A stretch of DNA of 38,214 nt from Tranzscheliella williamsii (GCA_023212725.1 JALBYF010000107.1:1-38214), one strand, 5' to 3'; numbered from the stretch's first letter, positions 9,445 to 20,878 are shown. Made by a program: numbers and translations. Notes: generated by a model not told the origin, from the letters alone.

Positions 9445-11103
9445 GACGAAACGAAACGAAACGGCTCGGTCGACCAGTTCCGTCTTGCAGCCACGCCCCG
9501 ATTGCGGCTGCACGGTGCCGCTCTTGGGCCGGTGTTGTCCGAAACGATGCCTCCCAGCTCAGCGAAGACGTACCGACAGGCTTGGAAGCTGCACCGCGCT
9601 TTGTGGTGGTTGTGGCAGCCAGCAAGGGCGGGCTAGCGTTGACGCGCAGAGGGAAGCTGCGGTATAGACCGCTGTTGTCAACGGAAAAGACGAACAGATG
9701 GGTGATGATCACAAAGGAGCCGGTGCTGGCGAGGGATGGTTTCTTTCCAAGAGCGTGGAAAGGCTCGTTCAACCCGGCAAGAAGGCAAGATCGTCCAACA
9801 GAAATCGTTGAGGATGTCGAGCGCGCCGTGCTTGGATTCAACACTCTACGCACTCACACTCTATGCACCCACACTGACAACTCTACGCACTCGCACTCTA
9901 CTCCACCCGTCACCAACAGATTAACAGACTGTGATTGCGAAGGCTGAGACGGCTGACAAGGCTGAGTTGAAACTAGTTGCATACTAGCTGATTGGACTTT
10001 CGGCGCCTGCTTATCCGAAAAAATGTCGCTCCCTGCATGTGGCGAATACCTAGTATACATGATTGTGAGTCACATTATCAAATCAGTAGAAACGTACCGC
10101 TGTGCCGCTCCCATGAACAAATTAAACTCATCTGTAATTAAGTGTAAGGCCTCCATCCCGTCTTTACTTTCTTGTCAACATGTATATCGATATGGTATAT
10201 ACAATAGACGATATTGGGGCTTTAGATACAAAATAACTAGTTAGTTATAGGGAACGACTACCATAACAATCGGAGCGGCGGCAAGGCTCGATCCGCATTT
10301 CGTCTTGGAGAGTTTAGTGCCGAGCTAAGGGCGACTGTGATGAATTATTTTACGTGGGTCGAGGTTCACTGTGTGTGTTGCCGTTGAAGCGACAAGTGAC
10401 ACGGGCGCGAACAAGCAAGGCTCTCTTCCCTCCGTCTCGGAAGACACTCTTCCATGAGGCCCCTTTCTCCATGCCGAAGCGTCCTGCGCCACACCCAAAC
10501 CAGGCCCGGGTGACGCCAACGCTGCCCAATTCGGATGCGCTCGCACGGTGCCAGCACGGTCTTCGCGAACTCGGCCGCCATCGTTCCTATGAAGACACTC
10601 TGGTAAGGGCCTCTGGCTGGGTAAGGCTCGTCAACGCCGGCTCCTTTCCAGGCATTGGGATTGTGTTGGTGATTGTATTGTCGGTCTCCGATTCAGGCAC
10701 CAGACCGACGAAATCCGGTCGGACACCCCATCTGCGTGGCAAGACGCTAAGTCGCTTTACCGCCTTTTCTTGACCATCTTTTCATTGGACACGCACCTCC
10801 CTGACATTTATCTCGCCGTCTTTACCGCGCCAAGTTGACCGTGCCGTCCTCGACAAGTAAGTTTACCCCTTTTCGGGTTCGGCTCCAGAAGACCCGTCGT
10901 TCGCATTTCTTCGACATGGATCGGTCGTCGTAGCTACTCGGCTGCTGTGTGCCAATATGCGTTGCGTGGTAGGAAGTAATGTACATGGGCACCGCACCGA
11001 AATGACCATCTCTGTGAGATGGACAGCCGACGATAAAATACCAAAGGCAGATAATGCGGTGAAAGCGCAATTCACGGAATGGAACAGTCGCGTAACGGGA
11101 CGT
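9445..11103. other. Long intergenic region with an AT-rich patch, no gene seen
   Basis: About 1.66 kb between two genes on the minus strand. It carries a 20-bp direct repeat (9844-9863 and 9881-9900) and a conspicuously AT-rich patch at about 9990-10260, unlike the GC-rich surroundings. Frames such as 10023-10244 (+), 10354-10773 (+) and 10863-11399 (-) have no family character. Confidence 0.5.
9844..9900. repeat. 20-bp direct repeat upstream of the F-box-like gene
   Basis: Two copies of ctctacgcactc(a/g)cactcta, at 9844-9863 and 9881-9900, match at 19 of 20 bases with a 37-base period. They lie about 400 bp upstream of the F-box-like start, within a stretch rich in CACTC and CTCTA words. 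Confidence 0.7.
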
Positions 11104-12759
11104 TCACTTGGCGTCCCGAACAGTGGCGATGGGTTGCGTGGATAGGTAGTCCTTGTCCTTGTCCTTGTCGTCCGTGTTAGACCCGACCATGTGCGACGCT
11201 GGCTGCGATTCCAGAGCTGCGGGCATTGTGTGTTCCGGCACCTCGCTTCGAACCGGTCGTCGACTAGCCAGACCGATTCTGTACCAAGGAAGATCAAAGA
11301 GCTCGTCGATCCTCTCCAGACTCTTGCCCGACGTCTCGGGCAGGAAGAATGCGTAAATTGGTAGCGCAGCCACCAGCGAAAAGGCAGCAAAGATCGCAAA
11401 CGTGCCAGCTCCTCCTAGACTCGAGTTGAGCATAGGCGAAAGCGCTCGCGTTGTGCTGTACTGCATCAAAAAGTGGAATGCCATCACGATCGACGCCGAA
11501 AGAGCTCGTACATCCAGGCTAAAGATCTCCGAGTTGATAAGGTACTGCGCCAGGTTGCCACCGGCCGACCACGAAGCGCCCGCAATAAAGATGCCGGCGA
11601 TCGCCGCCTCCGAAGCTGCCTTGGTAGGTGTGCGGCTCTGGTCGATGAAGACTCCGAGGTAGATTGAGACGTAAAGCATAGCCATCCCCTGGCAGACGGT
11701 GCTGACGATCAGCGTTCGTCGTCGACCGAACAGATCGATCAGGAAGAAACTCGACAGGATACCTGCGCTCAGCTTCACCGCACCGAAGCCAGCCGACATG
11801 ACGTATCCGCGGCTGTCGTGGACACCGATCAACGACAAGATCCGGTTAGCATACGTAGAAAGCGCACCAGGACCCTGCCACTGGCCCAGGATCTGGATCG
11901 CAAAGCAGAGTCCCAGCTTGAACTGATTGTTCTTATTGCCAAACAGCTCCTTGAGCTTTCCAAAAAATCCCAGGCCCTCGACGGCCTCCCTCTCTTGGCG
12001 GACCGAGTCGACAATCATCTCGTATTCTTCGGCGAATTCTCGCTCTCGCGGTTCCATACCACGATACCAACCCAGCGATTGGGAGGCCTCCTCGACGCGA
12101 CCTTTTTTCAGGAGCCATCGCGGAGACTCCTTCAAGAAGAGGAGGCAAACTAGCACAACAGCATGCAGCACAAAGTTGAGCGAGAGCGGTACCTGCCAGA
12201 TGGCATCTTTGGTGCTGTCGAAGTGGCTCTTGACGCCCAAGTTGGTACAGTAACCGAGCAAAAGACCAAGATAGATGTTGAACGAATAAACCGATGTGCA
12301 GAGACCTCGAATCTGTCGGGGCGCCACCTCGACGAGAAAGATGGGGGCAACGATGGGCGTGAGCCCAACACCGACGCCAGCGATCGCTCGCGCGCACATG
12401 AGCATGGCAAAGTTGCCCTTGCTACCAATCCAGAGCGCGCTGCCCAGAAGCACCAGACCGCACGAGATTTGAGCACCACGGATTCGACCCAACCTTTCGG
12501 CGATCGGATAGCCGATAATAGCACCAAGGACCGAAAAGAGTTGTACCATGGCGGTCACATTGGACTCTTTGTTGCTCGCTTCAACAATATTGAATTCGTC
12601 CTCAAAAGTCTTTTGCGAGATCATGCCGCCGATCAGGCCTTCATCGATACCTCGAGAGGCACCCAACAACCCCATGCCGGCAACTGCAAACAGCAGCCGC
12701 CAGTTAAGCGCCGAGCTAGGCGTATCGGAGAAATGGGCAAACGCGGAAGGCACAAACAT
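11104..12759 (-). CDS. MFS sugar-porter-family transporter
   Basis: A 551-residue plasma-membrane-type carrier of the sugar porter family, importing a hexose, other sugar or polyol, probably with protons. The ATG at 12757-12759 is the first in frame; the open frame reaches 12789 only by a GTG. About 12 membrane segments can be traced. Family signatures in order: RGIDEGLIGG after TM1, AERLGRIRGAQ (motif A), GVGVGLTPIVAPIFLVEVAP, RQIRGLCTS, KESPRWLLKKGR before the central loop, LIDLFGRRRTL and FLPETSGKSLERIDELFD at the end of TM12. The cytoplasmic tail of about 65 residues contains DKDKDKD, encoded by a three-unit hexamer repeat (11149-11166). Intronless. The exact substrate cannot be read from the sequence. 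Confidence 0.92.
   Translation of the reverse strand: MFVPSAFAHFSDTPSSALNWRLLFAVAGMGLLGASRGIDEGLIGGMISQKTFEDEFNIVEASNKESNVTAMVQLFSVLGAIIGYPIAERLGRIRGAQISCGLVLLGSALWIGSKGNFAMLMCARAIAGVGVGLTPIVAPIFLVEVAPRQIRGLCTSVYSFNIYLGLLLGYCTNLGVKSHFDSTKDAIWQVPLSLNFVLHAVVLVCLLFLKESPRWLLKKGRVEEASQSLGWYRGMEPREREFAEEYEMIVDSVRQEREAVEGLGFFGKLKELFGNKNNQFKLGLCFAIQILGQWQGPGALSTYANRILSLIGVHDSRGYVMSAGFGAVKLSAGILSSFFLIDLFGRRRTLIVSTVCQGMAMLYVSIYLGVFIDQSRTPTKAASEAAIAGIFIAGASWSAGGNLAQYLINSEIFSLDVRALSASIVMAFHFLMQYSTTRALSPMLNSSLGGAGTFAIFAAFSLVAALPIYAFFLPETSGKSLERIDELFDLPWYRIGLASRRPVRSEVPEHTMPAALESQPASHMVGSNTDDKDKDKDYLSTQPIATVRDAK
11149..11166. repeat. Hexanucleotide microsatellite inside the transporter tail
   Basis: Three copies of gtcctt on the plus strand, followed by gtcgtc, encode the alternating Lys-Asp run in the C-terminal tail of the sugar-porter gene. 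In-frame length variation between strains is likely. Confidence 0.7.
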
Positions 12760-14410
12760 GATGGCCGATCGACGCAGCAAGGACCGCACTGGAGGGAAAG
12801 CGGGGTGGCGGTGAAGTGGGCTAAAAACCTATCAGAATGAGCAGGGGGAGGAGTGTCTTTTCCTAGGGGAACGCTTTGTAGACGATCTCCTTTATAAGAC
12901 CGACGTGAAGGAACAAGAGAAGGACACACAGCAGAAAAGAAGGGCCAAGTCACAGACATGGGGAATCCCCGCATTCGCCATCAGATGAGAGGAACCAAAG
13001 GGCCTCAGTATTCGCTTGTTGGGTCACCGAGTGTTCCGTGGTTGGGCGGATAAGCTTAACCTAAGCCTCGCACACGAGCGGAGCACCGGCGAGATGGCCT
13101 GGGTTGCGACATAAGGTTCGCTACTGGTGTTGCCCTGCCTCCACCTTCCGCCCAAACGAGCAACTGTGCGGTTGCCTTTGTGCAGCAGCGCGGACACCGG
13201 TGGTTGGAGGAAAGGGGGCCGACGTGCGCACGCAACCATGCGGGACGCGAGTAGGTGCGTGGGCGGCCCAGGTACTGTATGCGCTGCGCGGCAGTTGGTC
13301 TCTTCTGCGATGAGTGTTCGGGCCCACCAGCAGCCCCTATGTACACCCCACGCGTTATGAGGCTGGTTTAGAAAGAGTCCGCGGCGGAGCAACACGAGAG
13401 AGGAACAGCGGCATTACCAATGGACGAGCCGTAGGTGGCACGGCGGAAAAAGCAAGGAGAAAACAGCGGCAAGGCTTCGGCCTTGGCAGGCGCGGGGATT
13501 GAACTGGGAAATAGTCCGCGCAGACAGCGCTCATGCTGCGACAGCGCTCAACTTTGTGGACGGCGGATGATTCCATCCAGCTTCCGCGATGTGCCATCGT
13601 CTCCAATTGTGCCGCCGATGCCTGACGCGCGAGGCATGAGCTGCATGCCGCACTGAGCTGGTCGGCATCTGATTGGCTGCCCCGCATGCCCCACCTGCAT
13701 GCGGACCTGTCTCGTGGCGCCTTGAACGAGCCGGTCCTGAATTCGCCGAAGCGAGACTGTTCTTTGCACGCTTCTGTATCCTTGCAGTGCAGTCGTAAGT
13801 GAGGCTGGCGTGTGGCGATCTGCAGCTTGCCGTCCGAACAAACGTCTCGCTCTCGAGCTGGACTTACGCTTGCCTCGAGCCTAGCAAGTAGGCAGAAGCC
13901 TACCAAGTTGGGGTCAAGCACAGGCGACAATGGATAGCGAAGACTTGTGGTAACGAGGCGCACCCGACGGTTGTGGGGAGCCGAGCGTGGACAGAGACAA
14001 AGGCGGGGGGTTTGGAAATGGCGGAACTTTCCGCTCTCGCTTGCTACGAGCGGGGGGACAGCGGGCTTGGCAGCCAAGCGAGGTTGGCCGGGCGGACATG
14101 GCCGACGACCAGCGCCGGCGACGCAGTGTGGCAAGCAGCGCAACAAATAGCCCGGCCGCAGTGCCGCCACTACCACAGGCTGCGTGCCGCCGCATCTTTC
14201 CGCAGGTTGGGCCATGCGCAAGCGGGCCGGTCCGCCCCCCACTCCACAGCCCACGCTTACGCATCCTCTCCCACCCCCGCAATGTCCCCCATGCTGAACG
14301 CGTCGCAGGCGCTTCCCCCACACGCAACTTGCCGGCGCCTTGAGCCCTTGTATGCAGATAAAGTACAGTGTCAATGCGGTGGCTCGGAAGCGCTTCAGGC
14401 GAACATCCGG
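12760..14410. other. Long intergenic region, no gene supported
   Basis: About 1.65 kb upstream of the sugar-porter gene and downstream of GUF1. It contains long open frames on both strands (13355-14374 -, 13973-14653 +), but they are Arg/Cys/Ser/Pro-rich, share no family motif and reflect high GC content. A stretch near 13470-13560 with ggattgaact looks superficially like a tRNA T-arm but has no matching stem. I see nothing further that I can support. Confidence 0.5.
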
Positions 14411-16686
14411 TCACTTGGGCTTGGAGCGGGTATCGAGAACCTGGAGAAATCTGGACATGACAACAACCGGGATGAATACGTCAGTGGGCCGTACGTCGGC
14501 TTGGCACGCGGCAAGGCCTTGGCTGCGTCGGCGGGGGAAACGCCTGGCGCTACTTACTTTTCTGTGGGGATCTGGACACGGCCGACGCCGAGGGCCTTGA
14601 GCCGTTTCTTGCCCTCCTTCTGTTTGTTGAGATGCTTGAGCTTGCGCTCGTAGTGGCCGCCGTAGAGGCCTGCGGTGACGTCTTTGCGGTAGGCGGAGAT
14701 GCTCTCGCGCGCGATGACCTTGCTGCCCGTGGTGGCCTGGATGGAGACCTCGAACTGCTGGCGCGGGATGATGTCTCTGAGTTTCTTGGTCCAGAGGCGC
14801 GCGCTGTACATGACCTTGGAGCGGTGCATGATGATCGAGAGCGAGTCGAGCAGCGTGTTGGAGATGAGGAAGTTGAGCTTGACCAGGTCGCTCGCCATGT
14901 AGCCCGCCTCGGCATACTCGAACGAGGCAAAGCCGGACGAGCACGACTTGAGCTTGTCGAAAAAGTCGGTCACGATCTCCGAGAGCGGCAGCCGGAACGT
15001 CATCTGCACTGTCCGGATCGTCGACGCCGAGGGCGGGAAGGAGATGTCCAGCTGCTCGCCGCGGTGTTCGGCGCACAGCTGCATGATCTCGCCCGTATAC
15101 TCTTCGGGACAGCGCACCACGCCACGCACCACGGGCTCCTCGAGCGCCTCCACCCGCGACTTGCGCTCCGAGTCATCCGGAAAGTGGATCGGATTCGACA
15201 CGATCTCCTCCCGCCCGTCCCGCCACTTGACCCGATACGGCACGGAGGGGGCGGTGACCAGGATGGCCTGGCCGTACTCGTCCTCCAGACGCTGCCGGAA
15301 GACGTCGAGGTGGAGGAGCCCCAGGAATCCCAGCCGGCATCCTTGGCCGAGCGCCATCGACGACTCTCGCTGGACGGTCACGGAGCGGTCGTTGAGCGCC
15401 AGCCTCTGGATCGCTTCCTCCAGCTTGACAAAGTCGGTCGACTGGATCGGAAAGATGCCCGCATAGACCATGGGCACCGTCGGCGCGAAACCCTCAAGCG
15501 GCTCGACCTTTTCGGACGCTAGATGGAACGTGTCGCCGATCTGCGCCTCGCTCATGTCCTTCATGTTGGCGATGATCCAGCCGACCTGGCCCTTGCGCAG
15601 GACACCGGTCGCGATCATCTCGGGCGAGTTGACGCCCAGGCTGAGCACCTCGTAGCGCTTTCCAGTGTGGCACGAGGCGATACGGTCTCCCTTCTTGACC
15701 GCGCCATCGGCGATGGAGACCAGAGACACTACGCCCTTGTACTGGTCGTACCAGCTGTCGAAGACAAGCGCGCGGAAACCTGGGCCTTCCCGGCCGTCGA
15801 GCTTGCCTTGTTCGACGCCGGGGGGCGCCTTTGTGCGTTCGACGAGCGCGCGGAGGACGTCGGCGACGCCTTGGCCGGTCTTTGCCGAGATCAGCAGGGG
15901 TTCTTGGCCGGCGAGGGTGGTGTCGATGCCGAGGATGTCCTGCATCTGGAGGGCGCAGCGGTCTGGGTCTGCGGCGGGGAGGTCGCTCTTGTTGAGGACG
16001 GGGAGGATGGCGAGGTGTTTCTGCTTGGCGAGTTCGAAGACGGTGATCGACTGGGACTGGATGCCCTGAGTGGCGTCGACGACGAGCAGCGCGCTCTGGC
16101 ATGCGGAGAGCGAGCGGCTGACCTCGTACGAGAAGTCGACGTGGCCGGGGCAGTCGATCAGGTTGAGCAGATAGCGGCCGGGCGCGGGCGCGTACCCGTC
16201 TGCGAACGCAGAAACAAAGTCGTCGCGCGGCCCGTCGTACTCATACACCATCGTCACCGCCTGCGACTTGACCGTGATGCCGCGCTCCCGCTCCACCTTG
16301 AGCTTGTCCAGCACCTGCCGGTTCGACCCGTCGCTCGGAATCGTCCCCGTCAGCTCCAGCAGCCGGTCCGCCAGCGTCGACTTGCCGTGGTCCACATGGC
16401 TGATGATCGAAAACGTCCGCGTCTCCAGCCGGTCATACCCCGCTGTCTCCTTCCCCTTTCCCTTTTCGTTTGAGCAGGCGTGTCGTGACGCGCTGAACCA
16501 CCGCGTCCCCATCGTGAGCGGCACCGAAAGCCGTGCGGCCGGCAACCGCCTCGACCCGGGCGATATCGACCCGCATGACCCCCGCCATGCCCGCCTCATC
16601 AGCCCGCACCCGCCCTGCGGCGGACCCCGAGCGGCAACACATCGAGAAGCACGGCTTGCGACGCTCTGACAGGCTGTACGGATCAT
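14411..16686 (-). CDS. GUF1: GUF1, mitochondrial LepA/EF4-type translation GTPase, two exons
   Basis: Mitochondrial homologue of bacterial LepA, a ribosome-binding GTPase that supports mitochondrial translation under stress. Exon 1 is 14558-16686 and exon 2 is 14411-14450, joined across a 107-bp intron (GTAAGT..CAG, branch CTGAC), giving 722 residues. The frame extends to 16728 only through a GTG, so the ATG at 16684-16686 is used. A basic Arg/Ser-rich presequence of about 85 residues ends before the G domain: HVDHGKST (97-104), ERERGITVKSQ (switch I), DCPGHVDF and NKSDLP. EF-G-like domain II and the LepA-specific C-terminal domain (LYGGHYERKLKHLNKQKEGKK) follow. The short second exon supplies the conserved family ending (IPTEKFLQVL), which confirms the splice. 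Nearly full length for the family. Confidence 0.95.
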
Positions 16687-17000
16687 GGCTCCATTGCGGA
16701 CAATGTGGGAGTGTAAGGTAACCCTCACGATTCAGAGACCCGCACCGCGCCGCCTTTCTTCTTAAATTTGCCCATGATGTTCGGGACCCGGAGACGTGTG
16801 ATCTAACATGCATCGACCTGCTTCTGGTAAAAAGCGGCGCAAGGTTCTGTCTTCTTGCTGCACATTCCTTGATTACCACCACAGTGTGAATCTGGGCAAC
16901 ATGGTCTCGGTATCGCTGGAACAAGGATCTATGGGTTATGCTTCTATGCTTACATCAAGGCCGCGCGAATGTGACAAGGAGAAAAGAGTGAGAGAGGACG
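16687..17000. other. Short intergenic region, no gene seen
   Basis: Upstream flank of GUF1 and 3' flank of the methyltransferase gene. No coding or RNA signal recognised. Confidence 0.5.
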
Positions 17001-18464
17001 TTACTGCGTCCAGCCAATCTCGAACCAGAGGTAGCCCTGCTCGTCGTTGCGGCCGATCGAGGAGCGCTTCTGCAATCTCCGCTTCCGGAGGATGGCCAGC
17101 TCTGGACGTAGGCTGGCGTGACGGAGGGAAGGGATCGACTCGATGTACGAGCACAGCATATCTCCGTGTTTCTTGCTGTTGAAAACGTGTGCATCTGGCG
17201 CGGCCTCTACCGTGCCGGGTGTCCCAGGCATAGTGTCGTCGGGGGTGGCCGAGTGCGAAGATAACAGTGAGGGCACGCTGGACGCAGTGCGCGTGGTACG
17301 CGGGAGGAAGGCGTCCTCGACAGTGCGATCGAGGCCATCGAATTTGCCGGTGGTCCGCACCGCCATAAAGATGTGGGCTCGCGCATCGCCCTGGTCGCCG
17401 TCCTCGCCGGGCTTGCGCAGCAACGCTTCGATGGAGGATCGTAACCAGGCGGCGTGCTCCGGCGCGTAGACGACATCGGCTAGCAGGAGCAGATCAAAAC
17501 TGCGCCGCTCGGCGCCACGACCTTCGAGCAACTCCAGGTGAAGCAGTTGCCAATCCAGCGAGTCGGTACAGACCGAAACATGTGATGCTGCGGCCGCTGG
17601 GAAGTTTTGCGCTACGTTGTGACGCAGGTTGGCCAGCACAGCTTGGTGATAGTCGGTCAAGAGGACGCTGGCAATGGTGCCAGCGCGTTCGAGGTACTTG
17701 GCAGCCACCATGCCGACCAGGCCTGTGCCTGCTCCGAGCTCGGCGACGTCAAGCGCCCTGTCGCCTGTAGTGGAGACGCCAAACTGCTTGTGAAAGAGGG
17801 ATGGGTGCCGAAGCAAGACATCGCTGAAGATGACGGCAGCACCCCAGGTCTGCACGCCGACAGCGGCCGCCGCATCCGAGCTTGTTCTCCCGTTGCAGAC
17901 AAGATCGTTTTCCGCTTTGCCCTTGTCGTCGTCTGTGGATGGTGGCAAAGGGTTGTCTCGCAGTGTCACATGAATCATCTCGGCGTCGACAACGAGCATG
18001 GGCTGTGGCGCAATACCGGGGACGAGAACGGGATGTTGCAGTGGGAAGGCGAAGTTCCTCTCTATGGCACCCGCCTCTTCTAGACTGGCGTGGCCACCGA
18101 GAACGCGACCAGCGAGATCTAAAAGTGCTTCCGGCGAGAGAAGAGGGTGGACTGGCTCATTGTCATCTAGCCAGTCCAATCCACTGCCGATTAATCGCGT
18201 AATCCAGCCCATGGCAAACCGCCTCTCGTGCTCGTCCGCCTTCACCGAGTCAAGAGCATCTTGATAGGAGGCGTCCGCGACCTGTGGGCCAGGTGGCAGG
18301 AGCTGTGCCAAGAGCCTGCTCTGCGATACCTGGAGAGACTGTGCTGAATACAGAAGAGCGAGGTGGGAAAGCGCACGAAGAATGTCGAGCGCAGCTGGCT
18401 GCTGCTTGACATGGGGCAGACACCTAGTTGGCTGAACGCTGGCTTCCAGGTCGTCGAAGCTCAT
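17001..18464 (-). CDS. SAM-dependent protein methyltransferase-like protein (methyltransferase family 16)
   Basis: A 487-residue protein from the ATG at 18462-18464; the open frame upstream to 18512 depends on a TTG. The C-terminal half is a seven-beta-strand methyltransferase: WGAAVIFSDVLL, then SAM motif I ELGAGTGLVGM (from residue 242), the acidic end of strand 2 in LLTDYHQAVLANLRHN, and the post-motif strand FDLLLLADVVYAPEHAAWL. The C-terminus YLWFEIGWTQ is typical of the family that includes METTL21/FAM86 and fungal Efm lysine methyltransferases. A Ser/Thr/Pro-rich insertion sits before the last strands. The N-terminal 190 residues are not recognised and may bind the substrate. It would methylate a protein, perhaps a translation factor, but the target cannot be told. 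Intronless; divergent from the methylisocitrate lyase gene. Confidence 0.85.
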   Translation of the reverse strand: MSFDDLEASVQPTRCLPHVKQQPAALDILRALSHLALLYSAQSLQVSQSRLLAQLLPPGPQVADASYQDALDSVKADEHERRFAMGWITRLIGSGLDWLDDNEPVHPLLSPEALLDLAGRVLGGHASLEEAGAIERNFAFPLQHPVLVPGIAPQPMLVVDAEMIHVTLRDNPLPPSTDDDKGKAENDLVCNGRTSSDAAAAVGVQTWGAAVIFSDVLLRHPSLFHKQFGVSTTGDRALDVAELGAGTGLVGMVAAKYLERAGTIASVLLTDYHQAVLANLRHNVAQNFPAAAASHVSVCTDSLDWQLLHLELLEGRGAERRSFDLLLLADVVYAPEHAAWLRSSIEALLRKPGEDGDQGDARAHIFMAVRTTGKFDGLDRTVEDAFLPRTTRTASSVPSLLSSHSATPDDTMPGTPGTVEAAPDAHVFNSKKHGDMLCSYIESIPSLRHASLRPELAILRKRRLQKRSSIGRNDEQGYLWFEIGWTQ

Positions 18465-19048
18465 CGTGGTCCACGTGCGGATTGGCGTTAGCAAAAGTGG
18501 TGATGGTGCCAAGAATGCGCTAACAACTGTCCGCCAGCGCGCGCCGCTGTAGCCCTCAGATCATGTCTAGTGCGCTTCCTCAGTAGAGAGGGCGGGAGGC
18601 GGGAGGTTGTTGCCGATGGTGGAAGCTATAGAACTAGATGGGAGCAAAGGACCGGCCGAAGAACTGAAAATCCTGATTTTGTTGTTTTGGAACGCAGAAG
18701 TTCCGCCACAAGTCAGGGTCCAGGCTAAAGGTGGGTGAGATTTCGGTCTAACAAGCTGACCTCGCTGCCTCGCGGCCTCGCGGTTCACGATTTCACATTT
18801 GCTGGGAATTCACTTTGTCAGGTGAGATCCGGCCGAATGGCCCGAAAGCCGCTCTCACCGACGGTAGTCGGCGGTAATAGCAACCCCATGCTTAGATCCG
18901 ACCAGAGCCTACTCTACCACGCTTCCTCTCCTTCTCCTCTCCGGTCGCATCTTTTCCTCCCTCTTCTTACTTATACTCAGCCCGCTCGTCATACACTTCT
19001 CCTCCCTGCTATCGGCCATTGCATCGACGAACTCAACACGTCTCAAGA
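18465..19048. other. Divergent promoter region between methyltransferase and methylisocitrate lyase
   Basis: 584 bp shared by two divergent genes. Its right end (about 18905-19010) is strongly pyrimidine-rich on the plus strand, as expected for the leader or core promoter of a highly expressed fungal gene. No gene seen. Confidence 0.55.
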
Positions 19049-20878
19049 ATGGCTTCTAGACAGGTAGCTGCACGGCTCGCTCGGTTTAGCAGCAGCAACA
19101 GTAGGACTCCAGCTTCTTCGTCGTCGTTGGGTCGCCTCGGTCTGGTTTCGAGGACCACTCCGCTTCGACCGGTGCAATCCTTTTCTGCTAGCGTTAGGAT
19201 GTCCTCGAGCTATGCCGCTACATCGTTGAACCCTCCGCCAGCGCCACTGCGCGTTCAGGCACCTACGGCTCAGCAGGAGCAGTCGGACTACGACGCTGCT
19301 GTCCAGCAGGTGCAGGAGTGGTTCAACAGCCCTCGGTTCAAGGGCATCAAACGACCGTACGGGCCCGAGGCGGTCGTTTCGAAGCGTGGCTCCCTGCCCG
19401 TCCAGCCACCCACGTCGTCGCTGATGGCTGACAAGCTCTTCGCGCTGCTTACCGAGCATGCCGCCAAGGGCACCCCAGCGCACACCATGGGCGCCATCGA
19501 TCCCGTCCAGCAGTCGCAAATGGCGTACAACCAGGAGGTCGTCTACGTGTCTGGCTGGGCCTGCAGCTCCGTTCTGACGACGTGTAACAACGAGGTGGGC
19601 CCCGATCTGGCCGACTACCCATACACCACCGTCCCGAACCAGGTTCAGCGGCTTTTCAAGGCGCAGCAGCATCACGATCGAAAGCATTGGGACGAGCGGT
19701 GCCAGCTCTCTGCTGAGCAGAGGGCTACCACACCCTGGGTCGACTATCTGCGCCCCATCATCGCCGATGCCGACACGGGTCATGGTGGCCTGAGCACCGT
19801 CTTCAAACTGGCCAAGCTGTTTGCCGAGCAGGGGGCTGCCGGTATCCACCTCGAAGACCAGCTTCACGGGGGCAAAAAGTGCGGACACCAGGCCGGTAAG
19901 GTGCTGGTGCCCACCTCGGAGCACGTCAACCGACTGACCGCGACGCGATTCGCCTGGGATATCCTCGGATCCTCCAACCTGGTCATCGCCCGAACCGACT
20001 CGGAGTCGGCCAAGCTGATCTCGTCCAGCATCGATGCGCGCGACCACGCGTTCATCAAGGGTGCCTACAACCTGCCCGATGGGACTAAGGGCCTGGCCGA
20101 GGTGCTGGCGAACAAAGAGGCGCAGGGTGCCTCTGGTCCCGAGGTGGACGCGGCGGAGAAAGAGTGGATGGACAAGTGCGAGCTGCTCACGTTTGACGAG
20201 GCGGTGGCCAAGCACAATGCCAGCAATGCATCTGGGTTGGAAGAGTATGCGAGCAAGGTGTCAGGCGGGGTCTCGAACAACGAGGCGCGGCGCATCGCCG
20301 GCGCCATCTTTGGCCACGCGGGCGTGCCCGCATGGTGCTGGGATGCGCCTCGCACCAAGGAGGGCTACTACCACTACAAGGGGGGTGTCGAGGCGGCAGT
20401 GAAGCGTGTCAAGACGTTCGCCGACTACGCCGACATGCTCTGGCTGGAGACCAAGACGCCGGACCTGCAGCAGGCGCAGTCGTTTGCGGCCGATATTCAC
20501 AAAGACTTCCCCGGCAAGTGGCTCGTGTACAACCTGAGCCCCAGCTTCAACTGGAGCGCACACGGCTACTCGGATGCCGACCTGAAGAACTTTGTATGGG
20601 ACCTCGCCAAGTCAGGCTTTGTCTTCCAGCTGATCTCGCTCGCCGGCCTCCACTCGACGGGCGCCATGACCGCCGAGCTTTCGAACCGGTTCAAGACGGA
20701 TGGCATGCTGGCCTACGTCGAGCTGGTGCAGCGCAAGGAGAAGGAACTCGGCTGCGATGTCCTCACGCATCAGAAGTGGTCGGGCGCCGCCTACGTCGAC
20801 CGCATGCTGCAGACCGTCAGCTCTGGCAGCTCTGCCACTCAGTCCATGGGCGCCGACAGCACCGAGAGGTCGTTTTAA
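19049..20878 (+). CDS. ICL2: Mitochondrial 2-methylisocitrate lyase (isocitrate lyase superfamily)
   Basis: Cleaves 2-methylisocitrate to succinate and pyruvate, the last step of the methylcitrate cycle that removes propionyl-CoA in mitochondria. The 609-residue protein starts at 19049; an upstream in-frame ATG at 19019 would add 10 residues. The first 55 residues ([20 protein letters not shown]...) are Arg/Ser-rich without acidic residues, a mitochondrial presequence. The ICL signature KKCGH carries the catalytic Cys278. Features distinguishing the methylisocitrate form from peroxisomal isocitrate lyase are [29 protein letters not shown] and the C-terminus TERSF, which is not a peroxisomal PTS1. 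DADTGHGG (Mg-binding) and HLEDQLHGG are intact. Intronless. Substrate specificity is inferred from these family-level differences; ordinary isocitrate lyase activity is the alternative. Confidence 0.9.
   Translation: MASRQVAARLARFSSSNSRTPASSSSLGRLGLVSRTTPLRPVQSFSASVRMSSSYAATSLNPPPAPLRVQAPTAQQEQSDYDAAVQQVQEWFNSPRFKGIKRPYGPEAVVSKRGSLPVQPPTSSLMADKLFALLTEHAAKGTPAHTMGAIDPVQQSQMAYNQEVVYVSGWACSSVLTTCNNEVGPDLADYPYTTVPNQVQRLFKAQQHHDRKHWDERCQLSAEQRATTPWVDYLRPIIADADTGHGGLSTVFKLAKLFAEQGAAGIHLEDQLHGGKKCGHQAGKVLVPTSEHVNRLTATRFAWDILGSSNLVIARTDSESAKLISSSIDARDHAFIKGAYNLPDGTKGLAEVLANKEAQGASGPEVDAAEKEWMDKCELLTFDEAVAKHNASNASGLEEYASKVSGGVSNNEARRIAGAIFGHAGVPAWCWDAPRTKEGYYHYKGGVEAAVKRVKTFADYADMLWLETKTPDLQQAQSFAADIHKDFPGKWLVYNLSPSFNWSAHGYSDADLKNFVWDLAKSGFVFQLISLAGLHSTGAMTAELSNRFKTDGMLAYVELVQRKEKELGCDVLTHQKWSGAAYVDRMLQTVSSGSSATQSMGADSTERSF

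Noticed and set aside
10023..10244. 73-codon frame in the AT-rich patch
   Set aside because: Short, no family character, no intron-extended version found; more likely chance.
13470..13560. Possible tRNA, suggested by ggattgaact
   Set aside because: The five bases on either side of the putative T loop do not pair, and no acceptor or anticodon stem can be drawn.
13355..14374. 339-codon minus-strand open frame in the gap before GUF1
   Set aside because: Cys/Arg/Pro/Ser-rich, no domain, membrane or targeting pattern; GC-rich sequence gives long chance frames.
16687..16728. Earlier start for GUF1 at 16728
   Set aside because: The codon there is GTG. The same holds for the long-frame starts at 9513 and 12789 (GTG) and at 18512, 26294 and 27182 (TTG); the next ATG was used.
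19043..20215. 390-codon open frame antisense to methylisocitrate lyase
   Set aside because: Same cause; no family character, and the plus-strand protein is complete.
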